Assembly: GCF_900182595.1 (NCBI RefSeq)
Contig: NZ_FXTN01000003.1
Location: 186,001 to 250,000 of the forward strand
Reading direction: 5' to 3'
Origin: Pedobacter westerhofensis
GTDB lineage: Bacteria > Bacteroidota > Bacteroidia > Sphingobacteriales > Sphingobacteriaceae
Length of the DNA: 64,000 bases
Every line of letters starts with the position of its first letter. Position 1 is the stretch's first letter. Under the pieces are notes generated by a model. The model was not told the origin of the DNA and ran no database searches. It saw nothing but the letters and a program-made list of their open reading frames with translations. The translations under genes were made by a program, and so were the position numbers. Shown here piece by piece: positions 8,216 to 17,772 of the stretch.

Positions 8216-9823
8216 TTACTGCAGGCTCGTAAGAGCCTGCTTGATCATATTGTCATTCAGGTTCAGCGCCCGGTAATAACCTGCATCCCCCAGATGATAT
8301 TTATAAAGCAATGCTTTAAGATCATTGTAAACTACAGGTTTAGAAGCAACCAGCTGCTTATTGTCTATCACAATGTTTTTGGATTGCACATACTTTACAA
8401 AATCCCGGTAATCGGCATCACTGATTGTAAAGGTATTCAGGTTTTGCTCCAGATAGGCCGCCGTATAGCGGTTCGCCAGTACATCAAACACATAGTCGAA
8501 CATTACCTTTTTATCCATCAGTAAGCTGTAAAACTTATTGATCCCCACGGTATCCATTTTCACATAGATATCAGGTTGTATGCCGCCTCCGGCAAAAACA
8601 CGCTTTCCTGAACCGGTGATGAATGCAAGGTTCTTCTGTAAGCTGTCTCTTGATGCCAGTGGTTTTTCGGTCAGCTCCCCATCATTGAAACGGTCTTCTA
8701 TTTCATTCTGATAGGCCGTATATCCTCTTTTATATGATTTCTGAATACTGCGCCCTAAAGGCGTATAATACCTTGCAATGGTTAAGTTTAATGCAGAGCC
8801 ATCTCCGAAAGGAAACTGTTCCTGCACCAGGCCTTTTCCAAAAGAACGGCGTCCAATGATTACCCCCCTGTCCAGGTCCTGTACCGCGCCGGCAAGGATC
8901 TCACTGGCAGAAGCAGAATTCTCGTTAATGAGCACTGCAAGTTTGCCATCCTCAAACTCACCTCCGCCGGTAGCGATATAATCGGTGCGCGGCTCGTGCT
9001 TTCCTTCGGTATATACAATAAGTTTGTTTTCCGGAAGAATTTGGTTGGCCAGGCCAGTAGCTGCGGTGAGGTACCCTCCGCCGTTGTCCCTGAGGTCAAG
9101 GATCAGCTTTTTCATTCCTTCCTGTTTCAGCGTCTTTACAGACTCTACAAAATCTTTGTCCGTATTTGCACCGAACTCACTGATGCGGATGTACCCGGCG
9201 TCGGTATTGATCATATAAGCGGCATCAATGCTGCTCACACTCACACGCCCGCGTTTTACAGTCATCGGTACCGGGTGACTGGCACCGGGATGAAGCACCA
9301 GCAGTTGTACCGATGTTCCTTTTCTGCCTTTAATCCTGCCCATCATTTGCGCTCTCGGCAAATGCTTGCCGCTCACATACATGCTGTCTATCCTGATGAT
9401 CTTATCCCCTAGCTTTAAACCCGATGAAGCCGCAGGGCCGTCTTTAAATACATTGATAACCAATAGTGTATCTTTCAGAATATAATATTCTATTCCGATA
9501 CCTTCAAAGTTTCCTTCAAGCATTTCTGACTGATCAGTAAGCTTAACCGGAGGAAGGTAAACACTGTGAGGGTCCAGCTGGTGCAGCAGGCTGTCAATTT
9601 CAAGATGGCTCAGTGTATCAGCATCAATCTCATCTACATAATTTCTGTTGATCAGGTTGATGATTTCATCAACTTTCTCCGAATTATTGTCTGCAAACTG
9701 AACATTACGCTGAAAAGTGAAGCCCTGGTCCTTTAAAAACTTGTAGCCCAGGAACATCCCACCTATTAAAGTAACAGAATAGGTAAGCGCAATGAGCAAA
9801 TTTTTTCGGGTGGTAGGTTTCAT
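8216..9823 (-). CDS. S41 family C-terminal processing peptidase (CtpA-like)
   Basis: This 535-residue protease has an N-terminal membrane anchor or signal (residues 7-27) and a PDZ domain around residues 95-195. The S41 catalytic domain carries ENSASASEI with Ser305 and RRSFGKGLVQ with Lys330. Their 25-residue separation matches the Ser-Lys dyad of tail-specific proteases. It should cleave C-terminal tails of periplasmic proteins. ATG 9823 was chosen over an ATG 18 nt upstream because a perfect -7 box ends at 9839. It is convergent with der. Confidence 0.92.
   Translation of the reverse strand: MKPTTRKNLLIALTYSVTLIGGMFLGYKFLKDQGFTFQRNVQFADNNSEKVDEIINLINRNYVDEIDADTLSHLEIDSLLHQLDPHSVYLPPVKLTDQSEMLEGNFEGIGIEYYILKDTLLVINVFKDGPAASSGLKLGDKIIRIDSMYVSGKHLPRAQMMGRIKGRKGTSVQLLVLHPGASHPVPMTVKRGRVSVSSIDAAYMINTDAGYIRISEFGANTDKDFVESVKTLKQEGMKKLILDLRDNGGGYLTAATGLANQILPENKLIVYTEGKHEPRTDYIATGGGEFEDGKLAVLINENSASASEILAGAVQDLDRGVIIGRRSFGKGLVQEQFPFGDGSALNLTIARYYTPLGRSIQKSYKRGYTAYQNEIEDRFNDGELTEKPLASRDSLQKNLAFITGSGKRVFAGGGIQPDIYVKMDTVGINKFYSLLMDKKVMFDYVFDVLANRYTAAYLEQNLNTFTISDADYRDFVKYVQSKNIVIDNKQLVASKPVVYNDLKALLYKYHLGDAGYYRALNLNDNMIKQALTSLQ
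8221..8240. terminator. Hairpin at the der / S41 protease convergence
   Basis: GCAGGCTC at 8221-8228 and GAGCCTGC at 8233-8240 are perfect complements with loop GTAA. It lies inside the last codons of the protease gene and just after der. T runs are weak on both sides, so efficiency is uncertain. Confidence 0.45.
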
Positions 9824-9838
9824 GTATGAGCAATTGTA

Positions 9839-9846
9839 CAAAGTTA
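9839..9846 (-). promoter_or_regulatory. -7 promoter element of the S41 protease gene
   Basis: The minus strand reads TAACTTTG, a full consensus match 15 nt before ATG 9823. No good -33 element was seen at the usual spacing. Confidence 0.5.
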
Positions 9847-10038
9847 TAAAATTACACTGTCAATTAACTATCTAAACGACTCCAGATTTATTATTGTTTC
9901 ATCTTTTTTATGATGTTGTCTCATTTGTCCGATAGAGCCTTTGATGATAAAAATCATTCAGATTTTACCATTCCAAAGAAATTGACGATTTTTAACAAAT
10001 TATATCTACTTACAGATACGTAAAAAACAACACAAACT

Positions 10039-10845
10039 ATGATACGTGTAACCGAACAAGAGTCAAAGTACAACGATATAGACCAGATGGAAGTGCTTGA
10101 CATTCTTAAAGGCATCAATAATGAGGACAAAACTGTGCCTATGGCTGTAGAGAAATCTATCCCTCAAATAGAAAAGCTTTCTATAGCTGTTACTGAAAGA
10201 ATGAAAAGCGGTGGCAGGCTATTTTATATCGGTGCAGGAACAAGTGGCCGGCTGGGTGTGGTAGATGCCTCTGAATGCCCGCCCACTTTTGGTGTTCCCT
10301 TTGACGAGGTAGTGGGTATTATTGCCGGCGGCGATACAGCAATCAGACGCGCAGTGGAAAATGCCGAAGACGATGAATTGCAGGCCTGGATTGACCTGCA
10401 GGAATTTGATATCAATTCAAAAGACAGCCTCATTGGCCTTGCAGCCTCAGGCACTACCCCCTATGTCATCGGCGGCTTATTAAAAGCCCGGGAAAATGGA
10501 ATTTTAACAGGATGTATTGTTTGCAATGAAGGGGGGCCTATTGCCGCAGCAAGTGATTTCCCTGTAGAAGTAGTAGTAGGTCCAGAATTTTTAACAGGAT
10601 CTACCCGTATGAAATCGGGCACCGCTCAAAAGTTGGTTTTGAATATGCTGAGTACCACCGTGATGATCAAACTGGGACGTGTGAAGGGCAATAAAATGGT
10701 GGATATGCAGTTAACCAATCATAAGCTGGTAGACAGAGGTACACAGATGGTCATGGACGAGCTGAACATCGATTATCAGAAAGCAGAAGATCTGCTGATC
10801 CGCTATGGCAGTGTCAGAAAAGCAGTTGAAGCCAGCACTAAATAG
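10039..10845 (+). CDS. murQ: N-acetylmuramic acid 6-phosphate etherase MurQ
   Basis: MurQ removes lactate from MurNAc-6-phosphate to give GlcNAc-6-phosphate during peptidoglycan recycling in the cytoplasm. The SIS-domain motif FYIGAGTSGRLGVVDASE contains Glu79, and Glu110 lies in NAEDDE; these correspond to the two catalytic glutamates of the E. coli enzyme. The signature LTGSTRMKSGTAQK is intact. At 268 residues it is slightly shorter than E. coli MurQ at its C-terminus. A conserved uncharacterised gene follows after 8 nt, probably in the same transcript. Confidence 0.95.
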   Translation: MIRVTEQESKYNDIDQMEVLDILKGINNEDKTVPMAVEKSIPQIEKLSIAVTERMKSGGRLFYIGAGTSGRLGVVDASECPPTFGVPFDEVVGIIAGGDTAIRRAVENAEDDELQAWIDLQEFDINSKDSLIGLAASGTTPYVIGGLLKARENGILTGCIVCNEGGPIAAASDFPVEVVVGPEFLTGSTRMKSGTAQKLVLNMLSTTVMIKLGRVKGNKMVDMQLTNHKLVDRGTQMVMDELNIDYQKAEDLLIRYGSVRKAVEASTK

Positions 10846-10853
10846 TAGCCCTT

Positions 10854-11423
10854 ATGCACGAGATAGAACCATATTACCGCTGGCGGGACGATTACATAGC
10901 CGCAGAAGACCCCCGTTCTCCATTTTTTAACACGGAATATTCGGAGTTTTATTTCGATAAACAATTATATAACTACCTGATCCACCCGCAATGGGACGAT
11001 TTTGGCTCCAGCACACTCTATATCAAAGTCCTCTTTGTGGATTATGATCATAACTATGCGATCATTGAGTTCATTGGTGAATGGAACGACGCCATTTCAA
11101 ATGATATTATGCTGCTGAAAAGAGAAATCCTTGAGCTGATGATCGATGAAGGTATCAACAAATTTATTCTGATCGGCGAAAATATCCTTAACTTTCATTC
11201 TTCGGAAGACAGCTATTATGAAGAATGGTTCCAGGATGTAGAGGACGGATGGATCACTGGCATCAATTTTAACCCGCATGTGATCGAAGAATTCAGGAGC
11301 AGCAATATTGACTACTATATCAATTTTGGCGGGCAGCTGGACGATTTGGCATGGAGAACACTCAAACCTCTCCAGTTCTTCCATAAAGTTGAAGAAATTC
11401 TGACAAAAAGACTAGGGGCATAA
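10854..11423 (+). CDS. Conserved hypothetical protein downstream of murQ
   Basis: This 189-residue acidic protein has no signal peptide or membrane segment and is predicted to be cytoplasmic. It is rich in aromatic residues, with many Tyr and Phe in the first 60 residues, and alternates predicted strands and helices. No enzyme motif was recognised. The 8-nt spacing to murQ suggests co-transcription and a possible link to cell-wall recycling, but that is inference from position only. Confidence 0.75.
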   Translation: MHEIEPYYRWRDDYIAAEDPRSPFFNTEYSEFYFDKQLYNYLIHPQWDDFGSSTLYIKVLFVDYDHNYAIIEFIGEWNDAISNDIMLLKREILELMIDEGINKFILIGENILNFHSSEDSYYEEWFQDVEDGWITGINFNPHVIEEFRSSNIDYYINFGGQLDDLAWRTLKPLQFFHKVEEILTKRLGA

Positions 11424-11425
11424 AT

Positions 11426-11455
11426 TTTGCATGTAGCATATTACCCGTATATTTA
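11426..11455 (+). promoter_or_regulatory. Promoter of the Bax inhibitor-1 gene
   Basis: TTTG at 11426-11429 and TATATTTA at 11448-11455 are separated by 18 nt, close to the Bacteroidota consensus. The second element lies 17 nt before the ATG. Confidence 0.45.
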
Positions 11456-11472
11456 ATTTAAATTTTAAAAAA

Positions 11473-12225
11473 ATGGATAACAACAATAATTATAACTGGT
11501 CAGAAAAATCAGTTTTTGTAGAGAACCAGACAGGGACTGTTGCAAAAAAATTCTTTGCAAGCGTGTTTTTATGGATGTTCGTCGCACTGGGCATCTCTAC
11601 ACTTGCTGCCGTATATATGGCTAATACTCCTGAAATGCTGGGTTACCTGCTTAGTCAGGAAACTGGTAAATTGTCAATTTTAGGCTATGTAGCTATGTTT
11701 GCTCCGATAGGATTGGTACTTTTAATGAGTGCCGGACTAAGCAAACTTTCGTACGGCGCCTTACTAGGTACTTTTATCCTGTATTCACTGCTTACAGGCG
11801 TAAGTTTAAGTTTCATCCTGTTAATCTACACTTCAGGATCTGTGATCGGATGTTTTGCCGCAGCAGCAGGTATTTTTGGTTTAATGGCTGTTCTTGGCTA
11901 TACTACTGATACCGACCTGAGCAAATTCGGACCAATACTGATGGTTGGGGTAATTGGTTTAGTGATTGCCAGTGTAGTGAATATGTTCCTGAAAAGCTCT
12001 GGTTTCGACTACGTAATGAGCTTCGTTGGCGTAGCGATCTTTACTGCCCTCACAGCATATGATGTACAAAAATTAAAACGTATTGGTGCTGGTATCGAAG
12101 AGAACGGCGACACCATCGCCGCTGATGATTCCAAAAAATTGGCGATCATGGGCGCATTGTCCTTGTATCTCGACTTTATCAATATCTTCCTGTTCCTGTT
12201 AAGGATATTTGGAGGAAGAAAATAA
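11473..12225 (+). CDS. Bax inhibitor-1 / YccA family membrane protein
   Basis: This 250-residue protein has seven predicted membrane segments between about residues 27 and 248. The late motif FTALTAYDVQKLKRI and the ending ALSLYLDFINIFLFLLRIFG are typical of the BI-1/YccA (TMBIM) family. Bacterial members act as pH-dependent calcium leak channels or modulators of FtsH proteolysis; which applies here is not known. It has its own promoter-like element and is closed by a strong terminator. Confidence 0.92.
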   Translation: MDNNNNYNWSEKSVFVENQTGTVAKKFFASVFLWMFVALGISTLAAVYMANTPEMLGYLLSQETGKLSILGYVAMFAPIGLVLLMSAGLSKLSYGALLGTFILYSLLTGVSLSFILLIYTSGSVIGCFAAAAGIFGLMAVLGYTTDTDLSKFGPILMVGVIGLVIASVVNMFLKSSGFDYVMSFVGVAIFTALTAYDVQKLKRIGAGIEENGDTIAADDSKKLAIMGALSLYLDFINIFLFLLRIFGGRK

Positions 12226-12246
12226 TTTCAAAAAAAAATGGAATTT

Positions 12247-12287
12247 AGAAGAGGGCTGGCGAATTATCGTCAGCCCTCTTCTTTTCA
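12247..12287 (+). terminator. Intrinsic terminator after the BI-1 gene
   Basis: AGAAGAGGGCTG at 12247-12258 pairs perfectly with CAGCCCTCTTCT at 12271-12282. The hairpin is followed by a short T-rich tail. Confidence 0.85.
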
Positions 12288-12318
12288 TTGCAATTTTATT
12301 GTGTTTAGCCCCGCATTT

Positions 12319-12350
12319 TTTGGAATTCATTTTTCTTTGTTGCATTTTTG
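12319..12350 (+). promoter_or_regulatory. Promoter of the SAM riboswitch-metH-metF transcript
   Basis: TTTG at 12319-12322 and CATTTTTG at 12343-12350 are separated by exactly 20 nt. The second element is one mismatch from TAnnTTTG. The riboswitch P1 stem begins 7 nt later, as expected for a promoter serving it. Confidence 0.6.
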
Positions 12351-12356
12351 CACACG

Positions 12357-12462
12357 CTTATAAAGAAAGACGGAGGGATTAGACCCTGCGAAGTCTTAGC
12401 AACCTGTGCTTACAAGGTGCTACATTCTACTAGAGCAGTTAAGCCTGCTCCTGAAAGATAAG
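12357..12462 (+). promoter_or_regulatory. SAM-I (S-box) riboswitch upstream of metH
   Basis: The P1 stem pairs CTTAT (12357-12361) with ATAAG (12458-12462). Between them lie the S-box signatures: AAGAAAGACGGAGGGA, a GAC/GTC P2 helix, GCAACC, GGTGCTACATTC and CTGAAAGATAAG. These match the core that binds S-adenosylmethionine. About 110 nt separate it from the metH ATG. No hairpin with a T run follows; a GGAATT/AATTCC stem at about 12479-12511 is a possible part of the switch, so control may act on translation. High SAM should lower metH-metF expression. Confidence 0.88.
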
Positions 12463-12572
12463 TAATTCGATCCGATGCCGGAATTCTGATTAAGCCTGTT
12501 TATTTAATTCCTGAATGAAGTTGTTTCCAAAGAGCAGCGATCATACAGAAATGGCAATGATTACCCCTGATA

Positions 12573-15500
12573 ATGAACATAAGAGAAGAGCTCGAAAAAC
12601 GAATTTTAATTATTGACGGTGCGATGGGCACAATGATACAGCGCTATGTCCTTACTGAAGAAGACTTCAGGGGAGAGCGTTTTAAAAATCACCCATGTGA
12701 TGTTAAAGGAAATAACGACCTGCTCAACATTACCCGCCCTGATATCATCAAAGCCATACATACAGAATACCTCAAAGCTGGTACTGATATTATTGAAACC
12801 AATACCTTCAGCACGCAGCGCATTTCCCTGGCAGATTACCAGATGGAAGAACTGGATTATGAGATGAGCTTTGAAGGCGCCAAAATTGCAAAAGAAGCCA
12901 TTAACGAGTTCATGGCAGCACATCCCGGCCGCGTTTGTTTCGTTGCCGGTGCCGTAGGCCCAACTAACCGTACGCTCTCTATTTCACCTGATGTGAACGA
13001 CCCCGGTTTCAGGGCCCTTACATTTGATGAACTTGCAGACGCGTATTACCAGCAGATCAGGGGACTGATTGATGGCGGAGCAGATCTGCTCATGATCGAA
13101 ACCATTTTCGATACACTGAATGCAAAAGCAGCAATATTTGCAATCAAACAATATGAAGAGGTTATTGGCAGAAAAATAGAGATCATGATCTCCGGCACCA
13201 TTACTGATGCCTCGGGAAGAACGCTATCCGGACAAACAGCAGAAGCCTTTTTAAACTCTGTTATCCACGCAAAACCGCTGAGCATCGGTTTCAATTGTGC
13301 CCTGGGCGCCAAAGATATGAGGCCCCATATAGAAGAACTTTCAGCCAAAGCCGGCTGTTATGTTTCAGCCTATCCCAATGCCGGCCTGCCCAATGAATTT
13401 GGCGCTTATGATGAAATGCCGGATGAGACTGCGGTCCTTGTTGAGGATTTCATTACGCACGGATTTGTGAATATTGTAGGTGGTTGTTGTGGTACTACGC
13501 CAGATCATATTGCCGCAATCGCTGCCAAAGCAAAAAATATAAGCCCAAGAAAAATACCCGAACTTCCCCGATACATGCGCCTGAGCGGTTTAGAACCCGT
13601 AACCATTACTCCCGAAAGCATGTTCGTCAACATTGGCGAAAGAACCAACATCACCGGATCCCCTAAATTCTCGAAACTGATCCTGAGTGGCGATTATGAA
13701 GCTGCCCTTGCGGTAGCCCGCCAGCAGGTTGAAGGTGGTGCACAGGTGATCGATGTGAACATGGACGAAGGGATGCTTGATTCCGAGGCCGCAATGACAA
13801 AGTTCCTTAACCTGATTGCTTCAGAACCGGATATCTCAAAACTGCCGATCATGGTAGACTCTTCTAAGTGGAGCGTAATTGAGAACGGACTGAAATGTTT
13901 GCAGGGAAAAGGTATCGTGAATTCAATTTCCCTTAAAGAAGGCGAAGATAAGTTCCGCGAAAGCGCCCGCAAGATCATGAATTTTGGTGCCGCTGTTGTT
14001 GTAATGGCTTTTGATGAACAGGGACAGGCAGATAACTTTGAACGACGTAAAGAAATTTGTAAGCGCTCTTATGATATACTGGTTGATGAAATCGGATTTC
14101 CTGCCGAGGATATTATTTTCGACCCCAACATTTTAACAGTTGCCACGGGTTTAGAAGAACATAACAATTATGCGGTTGATTTTATCAATGCCGCTAGATG
14201 GATTAAAGAAAACCTCCCTTATGCAAAAGTAAGTGGTGGGGTTTCCAATATTTCATTCTCTTTCAGAGGGAATAATACTGTACGCGAGGCCATGCACTCT
14301 GCATTCCTTTACCATGCCATTAAAGCCGGCCTGGATATGGGTATCGTTAATGCAGGGATGCTCGAAGTATATGAGGCCATACCTGCTGAACTGCTCGAAA
14401 GAGTGGAAGATGTACTGCTCAACCGCAGGGATGATGCCACAGAACGCCTGGTAGATTTTGCCGAAACTGTAAAATCGAAAGGAAAGGAACTGGTAAAGGA
14501 TGAAGAATGGAGAAAAGAATCCGTAGAATCCCGTCTCTCCCACTCTCTCGTTAAAGGAATCATTGAATACCTTGATGATGACGTAGAAGAAGCCAGACAA
14601 CAGTACGACCGCCCGATCCATGTGATCGAAGGCCCGTTGATGGACGGAATGAACATTGTAGGTGATCTTTTTGGTGCAGGAAAAATGTTCCTTCCCCAAG
14701 TGGTAAAATCGGCCAGGGTAATGAAGAAGGCGGTGGCTTACCTGCTTCCATTTATTGAACAGGAAAAACTGGACAATCCGGATGGCGACCAAAGCTCTTC
14801 CGCTGGAAGGGTTTTAATGGCCACGGTAAAAGGTGACGTGCATGACATCGGAAAAAACATTGTAGGTGTGGTACTGGCCTGTAATAACTTTGAGATCGTT
14901 GATATGGGTGTAATGGTGCCCGCTCAGGAGATTATTAAAAAAGCGAAAGAGATCAATGCTGACATTATCGGTTTAAGCGGTTTGATTACCCCTTCACTGG
15001 ATGAGATGGTGCATTTTGCAAAGGAAATGGAACGCGAAGGTTTTACTATTCCCCTGCTGATCGGCGGAGCAACAACTTCCCGGATCCATGCAGCTGTAAA
15101 GATTGCCCCAAATTACTCCGGTCCGGCAATCCATGTACTGGATGCTTCGAGAAGTGTGTCTGTCTGCAGCACACTGATGAACCCGGAAACCCGCGATGCC
15201 TATATCGGCAACATCAGACAGGAATACGATAAAGCTAGAGAAGCACATTTAAATAAAAGATCAGACAAACGCTTTAAGACCATTGAAGAAGCAAGAACCG
15301 ACAGGTTCCAGATCGACCCTGAACAGGTTGCTCCGGCGCCGGCATTTTTAGGAACAAAAACATTCACCAACTACCCTCTGGAAGAGCTGGTGCCTTATAT
15401 AGACTGGACACCCTTTTTCCATACCTGGGAGATGGGCGGCAGTTACCCAAGAATTTTTGCTGATAAAAAAATCGGTGATGAAGCTAAAAAATTATTTGAT

Positions 15501-16232
15501 GATGCCCAGATACTGCTAAAAAGGATTGTAGACGAAAAGCTGCTTTCCGCAAATGGGGTAATCGGTTTCTGGCCGGCAAATTCGGTTGGCGATGATATCC
15601 TGCTCGAAGTGGATGGCAAACCGGTAACGATCCATACCCTTCGCCAGCAGGCGGAAAAAGTTGCAGGACAGCCTTACTACGCATTGTCCGATTTTGTTGC
15701 GCCAAAAGATGGCGGCGTACAGGATTATTTTGGTGGTTTCGCCGTTACTACCGGTATTGGTTGTGATGAGCTGGTAGCCGAGTTCGAAGCCGTGTACGAT
15801 GATTATAACAGTATCATGGCCAAAGCCCTGGCAGACCGCCTGGCAGAAGCCTTTGCAGAAAGAATGCATGAGCTGGTGCGCACAGAATACTGGGGCTACG
15901 CCAAAGATGAGCGTCTTACTGCTGACGAACTGATCAAGGAAGAATATGCAGGTATACGTCCTGCTCCCGGATACCCGGCTTGTCCTGACCATACAGAAAA
16001 AGAAACACTGTTTAACATCCTCGATGCAGAAAACCAAACCGGCCTGCACCTCACAGAGAGTTTTGCAATGTATCCCACCGCGGCTGTAAGCGGATTCTAT
16101 TTTGCCCACCCTCAGTCCAGATATTTCGGCCTGGGCAAGATTACTAAAGATCAGGTAGAAGAATATGCCCGCAGAAAGAACATGTCTCTTGAAGATACAG
16201 AAAGATGGCTTAGCCCAAATTTAGCTTATTAA
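12573..16232 (+). CDS. metH: Cobalamin-dependent methionine synthase MetH
   Basis: This 1219-residue enzyme transfers a methyl group from 5-methyltetrahydrofolate to homocysteine through B12. The homocysteine domain has zinc ligands Cys242 and Cys305-Cys306 ([11 protein letters not shown]). A pterin-binding domain starts near residue 350 ([16 protein letters not shown]). The cobalamin domain has DVHDIGKNI with the cobalt ligand His757. A full C-terminal reactivation domain that binds SAM follows. All four modules and the usual length are present. metF follows after 8 nt, and the SAM riboswitch lies upstream. The cell must make or import B12. Confidence 0.98.
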   Translation: MNIREELEKRILIIDGAMGTMIQRYVLTEEDFRGERFKNHPCDVKGNNDLLNITRPDIIKAIHTEYLKAGTDIIETNTFSTQRISLADYQMEELDYEMSFEGAKIAKEAINEFMAAHPGRVCFVAGAVGPTNRTLSISPDVNDPGFRALTFDELADAYYQQIRGLIDGGADLLMIETIFDTLNAKAAIFAIKQYEEVIGRKIEIMISGTITDASGRTLSGQTAEAFLNSVIHAKPLSIGFNCALGAKDMRPHIEELSAKAGCYVSAYPNAGLPNEFGAYDEMPDETAVLVEDFITHGFVNIVGGCCGTTPDHIAAIAAKAKNISPRKIPELPRYMRLSGLEPVTITPESMFVNIGERTNITGSPKFSKLILSGDYEAALAVARQQVEGGAQVIDVNMDEGMLDSEAAMTKFLNLIASEPDISKLPIMVDSSKWSVIENGLKCLQGKGIVNSISLKEGEDKFRESARKIMNFGAAVVVMAFDEQGQADNFERRKEICKRSYDILVDEIGFPAEDIIFDPNILTVATGLEEHNNYAVDFINAARWIKENLPYAKVSGGVSNISFSFRGNNTVREAMHSAFLYHAIKAGLDMGIVNAGMLEVYEAIPAELLERVEDVLLNRRDDATERLVDFAETVKSKGKELVKDEEWRKESVESRLSHSLVKGIIEYLDDDVEEARQQYDRPIHVIEGPLMDGMNIVGDLFGAGKMFLPQVVKSARVMKKAVAYLLPFIEQEKLDNPDGDQSSSAGRVLMATVKGDVHDIGKNIVGVVLACNNFEIVDMGVMVPAQEIIKKAKEINADIIGLSGLITPSLDEMVHFAKEMEREGFTIPLLIGGATTSRIHAAVKIAPNYSGPAIHVLDASRSVSVCSTLMNPETRDAYIGNIRQEYDKAREAHLNKRSDKRFKTIEEARTDRFQIDPEQVAPAPAFLGTKTFTNYPLEELVPYIDWTPFFHTWEMGGSYPRIFADKKIGDEAKKLFDDAQILLKRIVDEKLLSANGVIGFWPANSVGDDILLEVDGKPVTIHTLRQQAEKVAGQPYYALSDFVAPKDGGVQDYFGGFAVTTGIGCDELVAEFEAVYDDYNSIMAKALADRLAEAFAERMHELVRTEYWGYAKDERLTADELIKEEYAGIRPAPGYPACPDHTEKETLFNILDAENQTGLHLTESFAMYPTAAVSGFYFAHPQSRYFGLGKITKDQVEEYARRKNMSLEDTERWLSPNLAY

Positions 16233-16240
16233 ACCTAAGA

Positions 16241-17194
16241 ATGAAGATCACCGAACACATTAACAATGCCGCGGGCAAAACCCTCTTTTCTTTTGAATTG
16301 CTGCCACCTGTTAAGGGAAAAAGCATTACCGATATTTATGATGCCATTGATCCTTTAATGGAATTCAATCCCCCTTTTATTGATGTGACCTATCACAGGG
16401 AAGATTATATCTATAAGCAGCATGCCAGTGGCCTGCTGGAAAAAGTTTCTTACCGTAAACGTCCGGGAACGGTAGCCATTTGTGCTGCCATTATGAACAG
16501 GTACAAAGTAGATGCTGTACCGCACCTGATCTGCGGAGGATTTACCAAAGAAGAAACTGAAAATGCACTGATCGACCTCCAGTTTCTGGGTATCGATAAT
16601 GTACTGGTATTACGCGGCGACGCAAGACATGCGGATTCGGGATTTATACCTACACCAGGCGGACATGCCTATGCTACTGATCTGCTGGAGCAGGTAGCGA
16701 ATATGAATAAAGGCAAATACCTGTTTGAAGATCACGACGCCTTTCAGACCGATTTTTGTATCGGCGTGGCCGGATATCCTGAAAAACACTTTGAAGCGCC
16801 TAACTTAAAAACCGACTTTAAATATTTAAAGCAAAAGGTGGATATGGGTGCTGAATTTATCGTCACACAGATGTTCTTCGATAATTCGAAATATTCGGAA
16901 TTTGTAGATCAATGCAGGGCAAACGGTATAAATGTGCCCATCATTCCCGGTCTTAAGCCAATTACTTCTTCCAAACAACTGATCAGCCTGCCAAAGATCT
17001 TCCATCTTGACCTTCCGGAAAACCTTACCGAAGCTGTACAGGCCTGTAAAAATGAGAAGGATGTAAAGGAAGTAGGGATTGAATGGATGATCGAACAATG
17101 TAAAGAGCTGATACAGCTTGGCGCCCCTGTGCTCCACTTTTATACCATGAGCAATCCTGAGCCAACCAAAAGAATCGCAAAGGCCGTTTTCTAA
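16241..17194 (+). CDS. metF: Methylenetetrahydrofolate reductase MetF
   Basis: This 317-residue TIM-barrel flavoenzyme reduces 5,10-methylenetetrahydrofolate to the 5-methyl form used by MetH. Family motifs include FSFELLPPVKGKS near the start, NVLVLRGDARH for folate and FAD contacts, and GAEFIVTQMFFDN. The 8-nt gap after metH shows one operon delivering both the methyl donor and its user, both under the upstream SAM riboswitch. No terminator was recognised directly after it. Confidence 0.96.
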   Translation: MKITEHINNAAGKTLFSFELLPPVKGKSITDIYDAIDPLMEFNPPFIDVTYHREDYIYKQHASGLLEKVSYRKRPGTVAICAAIMNRYKVDAVPHLICGGFTKEETENALIDLQFLGIDNVLVLRGDARHADSGFIPTPGGHAYATDLLEQVANMNKGKYLFEDHDAFQTDFCIGVAGYPEKHFEAPNLKTDFKYLKQKVDMGAEFIVTQMFFDNSKYSEFVDQCRANGINVPIIPGLKPITSSKQLISLPKIFHLDLPENLTEAVQACKNEKDVKEVGIEWMIEQCKELIQLGAPVLHFYTMSNPEPTKRIAKAVF

Positions 17195-17271
17195 TATTCA
17201 GGTCTTATTATCTTTTTCCGGATGAATTTGGCAGATTCTTTGTACATTTCGATTCTACAAAAGGAAACGTT

Positions 17272-17706
17272 ATGAAAAAGACGACAATGATCATGCTTGC
17301 TATAGTTACATTATCATCATGTAATGCACTAAAAAACACTGTAGAGGCAAGTTCTGATCTGTCTAAACTGGGAGGAACCTGGGAACTGAATTATATCTCG
17401 GGGCCCCGGATTGCTTTTAACGGGCTTTACCCGGGACAAAAGCCGCAGATGGTTTTCAACCTTTCTGACAAAAGGATCAGCGGAAACAGCAGCTGTAATT
17501 CTTTTTCGGGCAAGCTTCTGGCAGATGATTCTTCCATCAATTTCAATGAGCCACTGGTAACTACAAAAATGGCCTGTCCGGGTGAAGGAGAGGCCGTATT
17601 TTTTGAGACACTGAAAAAAGTAAATAAATATACCATTACTGGCGATACCACCCTCAATTTCATGATGGGGGATATCGCCATTATGCGTTTTAGAAAGATT
17701 CAGTAA
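17272..17706 (+). CDS. META domain lipoprotein (HslJ-like)
   Basis: This 144-residue protein has a lipoprotein signal with the lipobox LSSC at residue 17. A META domain follows, with LGGTWELNYISG, SGNSSCNSFSG and LVTTKMACPGEGE. META/HslJ proteins are small envelope beta-barrels linked to heat-shock resistance or protease inhibition; their exact role is not known. It is monocistronic and converges on thrC. Confidence 0.9.
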   Translation: MKKTTMIMLAIVTLSSCNALKNTVEASSDLSKLGGTWELNYISGPRIAFNGLYPGQKPQMVFNLSDKRISGNSSCNSFSGKLLADDSSINFNEPLVTTKMACPGEGEAVFFETLKKVNKYTITGDTTLNFMMGDIAIMRFRKIQ

Positions 17707-17772
17707 ACGGTATCAGCAGAGAGAATAAATCTCCCAGCCATTACCCTTACTATGTAAAATCTTCAATTACGA

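Noticed and set aside
14253..14792. A 179-codon minus-strand ORF
   Set aside because: It is antisense within metH, where long open antisense frames are common. metH is intact and conserved in its own frame.
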